This document shows positions 5,066-6,473 of a stretch of 6,473 bases of DNA, one piece after another; the stretch's first letter is position 1; each line of letters starts with the position of its first letter. The stretch is from Nocardioides sp. Its GTDB lineage: Bacteria; Actinomycetota; Actinomycetes; Propionibacteriales; Nocardioidaceae. The DNA lies in NCBI GenBank assembly GCA_030145945.1, contig JASLDK010000337.1, positions 1 to 6,473 on the forward strand. The letters run 5' to 3'. Position numbers and translations under genes: made by a program. The notes beneath the pieces are model-generated. The model did no database searches. It saw only the letters and a list, made by a program, of their open reading frames with translations, and was not told where the DNA came from.

Positions 5066-6473
5066 GTGGTCAAAGCACCCGTGCCCGCGTCGCCAGAGTC
5101 CTCGCCCGTCCAGCCTGACGTGCGTGTTCTCGGCGCTCGCGAGCACAACCTTCAGGACATCGACCTGACGGTGCCCCGCGACGCGCTGGTGGTGTTCACC
5201 GGGGTCTCTGGCTCGGGGAAGTCCTCGTTGGCTTTCGGAACCCTGTTCGCGGAGTCCCAGCGCCGTTACCTCGAGTCCGTCGCTCCCTACGCTCGTCGCC
5301 TGATCGACCAGGCCGGCGTCCCGGACGTCGACTCGATCACGGGTATGCCGCCGGCCGTTGCTCTTCAGCAGCAGCGTGGAGCCGTAACGCCCGCTCTTCG
5401 GTGGGCAGCATCACCACGCTCTCGTCCCTGGTGCGCATGCTTTACTCCCGAGCCGGCCACTACCCCGACGATCAGCCGATGCTCTACGCCGAGGACTTCT
5501 CCGCCAACACAGTGCAGGGCGCGTGCCCGGAGTGCCACGGCATCGGCCGGGTGTACGAGGTCACCGAAGACCAGATGGTGCCGGACCCTTCATTGACGAT
5601 CCGCGAGCGGGCCATCGCCTCCTGGCCGACGGCCTGGCACGGTCATCAGCTGCGCGATGTCCTCGTCGCGCTCGGCTACGACGTCGATGTGCCCTGGAAG
5701 GATCTGCCGAAGGAGGATCGGGACTGGATCCTCTACACGGACGAGACGCCGTACGTCCCGGTCCACTCGCGCCTGACTCTCGCCGAGGCCAGGGCCGCGA
5801 CCGCGGCGGGCGTCGAGCCGACCTACTCGGGCACCTTCGTCGGTGCGCGCCGGTACGTGCTCGACACGTTCGCGAACACCAAGAGCGAGTCGATGAAGCG
5901 GCGCGTGGCGCAGTTCCTCACGGTCGCTCCCTGCCCCGCCTGCCATGGCAAGCGGCTGAAGCCGGAGGCTCTGTCCGTGACGTTCGAGGGCCTCGATGTC
6001 GCTGATCTCTCCGAGCTGCCACTCGCGGAGCTCTCGACGCTGATCGAAGAGGCAGTCGAGCGGGCCACCGGCGATCTCGACGGGACCGAGACGGCGGGGC
6101 AAGCTCTGGACGACGCAGCCCGACGCGACGCTGTGCAGCAGCGCGTCGACGCTGGGGGATCAGCCCACGCGGCCGCCCCCGACGTGCGCAAGACACCGAA
6201 CCACTCGGTGGAGAAGCTGGCCGCGACAGGGCGCCTGGGCGCAGAACTCGTCAACAGACTGCGGCCGATCATCGAGCTCGGTCTGGGGTATCTCTCCCTG
6301 GGCCGCACCACCCCCACCCTCTCCGGCGGGGAGCTACAACGACTGCGACTCGCGACCCAGCTGACCTCCGAACTGTTCGGCGTGGTCTATGTGCTCGATG
6401 AGCCTTCCGCAGGGCTTCATCCGCAGGACGTCAGTGCCCTGCTCGGTATCCTCGACGGGCTCAAGCGCCGAGG
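5066..6473 (+). pseudogene. UvrA2/DrrC-like ABC ATPase, frameshifted and running off the window
   Basis: The frame encodes the N-terminal ATPase half of a UvrA-family DNA-binding ABC protein. Walker A is GVSGSGKSS at 5201-5227 (Lys52 from the GTG at 5066). A zinc module has CPEC (from 5524) and CPAC (from 5932). The ABC signature LSGGE is at 6319-6333 and Walker B VVYVLDEPSAGLHPQD follows at 6382-6429. A one-base deletion at 5387-5391 breaks the frame: QQQRGAVT is followed in the next frame by ARSSVGSITTLSS, and restoring one G in ACGCCC gives a seamless QQQRGAVTARSS. The second frame is then open to 6473. Lys52 to the first zinc Cys is about 102 residues, against about 216 in E. coli UvrA, so the UvrB-binding domain is absent, as in UvrA2 and drug-resistance DrrC types. 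Such proteins are linked to tolerance of DNA-damaging compounds. The ATG at 5039 is an alternative start. It is real pseudogenization or a sequencing error; the sequence alone cannot say which. Confidence 0.85.

Noticed and set aside
1..6473. CRISPR arrays, insertion sequences or a novel defence system
   Set aside because: There are no regularly spaced repeats, transposase motifs or terminal inverted repeats, and every sizeable coding region is assigned to a known family.

Overview
The window is high-GC DNA from an actinobacterium (Actinomycetota). The evidence is GC-rich third codon positions, GTG starts, 4-base overlaps inside an operon, a DtxR/IdeR-type iron box, and an orn gene followed by tRNA-His, an arrangement known in Mycobacterium tuberculosis. 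A Nocardioidaceae-like host is possible, but I cannot fix the genus from sequence alone.

Positions 1-2220 (minus strand) hold an elemental-iron uptake operon, efeU-efeO-efeB. EfeU is the FTR1-type permease, EfeO a lipoprotein with cupredoxin and imelysin (M75) domains, and EfeB a Tat-exported DyP peroxidase of which only the first 42 codons are present. The genes overlap by 4 bases at each junction. Upstream of efeU, a promoter with a 17-base spacer has two iron-box-like palindromes over and just past its -10 element, so the operon is probably repressed by iron.

Positions 2241-4410 look like conserved core genome: tRNA-Arg(UCU) and a PrsW-family intramembrane protease on the minus strand, then oligoribonuclease (orn) and tRNA-His(GUG) on the plus strand. 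All of these are intact. prsW and orn diverge from a 54-base gap.

Positions 4411-6473 have a different character. A large nested hairpin follows tRNA-His. Directly against it lies a 3'-truncated and frameshifted remnant of a zinc-dependent, FdhA-type formaldehyde/alcohol dehydrogenase gene (minus strand). Divergent from that is a UvrA-like ABC ATPase gene (plus strand), which carries a clean one-base deletion near codon 109 and runs off the window. The protein lacks the UvrB-binding domain, as in UvrA2/DrrC-type proteins. Everything left of tRNA-His is intact and both genes to its right are broken, so the tRNA-His 3' flank looks like the edge of an inserted or rearranged segment that is decaying. 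Sequencing error could explain the two single-base deletions but not the dehydrogenase truncation.

I found no clearly new multi-gene system. The best leads are the junction at tRNA-His, its nested hairpin, and the damaged UvrA2/dehydrogenase pair.
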